Shown here: one piece after another, positions 62,932 through 64,000 of the stretch
Numbering within the stretch: position 1 is the stretch's first letter
Layout: the number at the start of each line of letters is the position of its first letter
NCBI GenBank assembly: GCA_038530575.1
Contig: JBCBCP010000001.1
Coordinates: forward strand, 98,714 to 162,713
Reading direction: 5' to 3'
From: JBCBCP01 sp038530575
GTDB lineage: Bacteria > Pseudomonadota > Alphaproteobacteria > Rhodobacterales > Rhodobacteraceae
DNA length: 64,000 bases
The notes under the pieces: model-generated
Told to the model about the DNA's origin: nothing
The model's input: the letters and a program-made list of their open reading frames with translations, nothing else
Database searches by the model: none
Program-made: the position numbers and the translations under genes

Positions 62932-64000
62932 ATGACACCGCTCAGCCATATCCGCAATTTCTCCATCGTCGCGCATATCGACCATGGGAAATCCACGCTT
63001 GCCGACCGCCTCATCCAGTTGACGCAGACCGTCGCGGACCGAGACATGAAGGACCAGCTTCTGGACTCCATGGATATCGAGCGCGAACGGGGCATTACCA
63101 TCAAGGCCAACACCGTCCGCATCGACTACCTCGCGCAGGATGGGGAGACGTATGTCCTCAACCTCATCGACACGCCCGGCCACGTGGATTTCGGCTACGA
63201 GGTCTCGCGGAGCATGCAGGCGGTCGAAGGGTCCTTGCTGGTCGTCGACGCCTCTCAGGGGGTCGAGGCGCAGACGCTGGCCAATGTCTACCAGGCGATC
63301 GATGCCGACCACGAGATCGTGCCCGTGCTCAACAAGATCGACCTGCCCGCCGCTGACCCGGACCGCGTGCGCGAACAGATCGAGGACGTCATCGGCATTG
63401 AGGCGCATGACGCCATCGAGATGTCCGCCAAAACCGGCCTCGGCATCCCCGATGTGCTGGAGGCCATCGTCACGCGCCTGCCCGCGCCCACAGGGGGCGA
63501 TCCCGACGCGCCGCTCAAGGCCATGCTGGTCGACAGCAAATACGACCAGTATCTCGGCGTCATCTGTATCGTCCGCATCATCGAAGGCACGCTGAAAAAG
63601 GGCGACCGCATCCGCATGATGAAGACGGGCGGCACTTACGACGTGGACGATGTGGGGGTCTACCGCCCCGCCATGACCTCCTCCGGCACGCTTGGCCCCG
63701 GAGAGATCGGCTACCTCAACGCCTCCATCAAACAGGTCCGCGACACCCGCGTCGGCGACACGATCACCCACGAAAAGCGCCAGACGGACACGCCCCTGCC
63801 GGGCTTCAAGCCCTCCCAGCCGGTGGTCTTCTGCGGCCTCTTCCCCGTGGACTCCGCCCAGTTCGAGGACCTGCGCGACGCGATCGAGAAACTGGCGCTC
63901 AACGACGCCTCGTTCTCCTTCGAAATGGAGACCTCTGCCGCGCTGGGCTTCGGCTTCCGCTGCGGCTTCCTCGGCCTTCTGCACCTCGAGGTGATCCGCG
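62932..64000 (+). CDS. lepA: Elongation factor 4 (LepA), 5' part
   Basis: The first ~356 residues of LepA are present; the gene runs off the window. It is a translational GTPase that back-translocates or remodels ribosomes. G1 AHIDHGKST is at residues ~15-23, the switch ERERGITIKA near 45, G3 DTPGHVDFGYEVSRS near 80, and G4 NKIDLPAADP near 130. Domain II (CIVRIIEGTLKKGDRIRMM) and part of domain III (FGFRCGFLGLLHLEV) follow. The ATG at 62932 begins MTPLSHIRNFSIVAHID, the standard start. Confidence 0.96.
   Translation, partial: MTPLSHIRNFSIVAHIDHGKSTLADRLIQLTQTVADRDMKDQLLDSMDIERERGITIKANTVRIDYLAQDGETYVLNLIDTPGHVDFGYEVSRSMQAVEGSLLVVDASQGVEAQTLANVYQAIDADHEIVPVLNKIDLPAADPDRVREQIEDVIGIEAHDAIEMSAKTGLGIPDVLEAIVTRLPAPTGGDPDAPLKAMLVDSKYDQYLGVICIVRIIEGTLKKGDRIRMMKTGGTYDVDDVGVYRPAMTSSGTLGPGEIGYLNASIKQVRDTRVGDTITHEKRQTDTPLPGFKPSQPVVFCGLFPVDSAQFEDLRDAIEKLALNDASFSFEMETSAALGFGFRCGFLGLLHLEVIR

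Overview
The window is high-GC, gene-dense bacterial chromosome, most likely from the Roseobacter/Rhodobacteraceae branch of Alphaproteobacteria. This rests on a class I lysyl-tRNA synthetase, an NDUFS4-type complex I accessory subunit, the order murA - DUF2948 ... hisD - UPF0262 - low-molecular-weight phosphatase, a long-form UrtB, and intergenic palindromes of a kind I recall from this family. I see no complete phage, insertion sequence, CRISPR array or rRNA. Two tRNA genes are present: Arg-UCU and Thr-GGU.

Layout. 1-4.5 kb: the end of a dihydropyrimidinase/hydantoinase gene, followed by an NMT1/THI5-type ABC transporter (ATPase, two permeases, binding protein), probably for a pyrimidine-related compound. 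4.6-23.4 kb: mostly housekeeping and envelope genes (L,D-transpeptidase, ettA, a DUF900 lipoprotein hydrolase, MOSC protein, nadD, PBP4-type carboxypeptidase, TerB-like protein, lysS, beta-helix protein, uvrB, a TetR/SnoaL divergent pair, complex I subunit, GNAT) ending at tRNA-Arg. 23.5-29.7 kb: urtABCDE, a complete urea ABC transporter on the minus strand, with no urease gene in the window.

30.3-38.5 kb is the main accessory block. Eight tightly packed genes, most overlapping by 1 to 8 bases, encode an SDR/epimerase-like protein, a TIM-barrel sugar isomerase-like protein, two GT2-fold proteins, an FAD oxidoreductase, a GtrA flippase and two polytopic membrane proteins. I read it as a Gtr-like, lipid-linked glycan-modification system. 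Two of the enzymes lack canonical active-site residues, and one membrane gene is visibly AT-richer than its neighbours. Two secreted proteins of unknown function converge on it (38.6-40.6 kb).

40.6-45.6 kb: a TetR repressor divergent from a two-gene RND efflux operon, with a 34-bp palindrome between them. 45.6-48.9 kb: a two-gene sensory operon, a secreted tandem-PilJ-domain protein followed by a chemoreceptor with a NIT-like N-terminus; both domain types belong to nitrate/nitrite-sensor-related families. 49.1-52.0 kb: a DUF1045 2H-phosphoesterase and a large RTX calcium-binding protein. 52.4-60.7 kb: tRNA-Thr, murA and DUF2948, then hisD, UPF0262 and LMW-PTP, with GNAT, amidase and NTF2-like genes inserted. 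61-64 kb: a repeat-rich intergenic interval, a large unknown protein, and the start of lepA, cut by the window edge.
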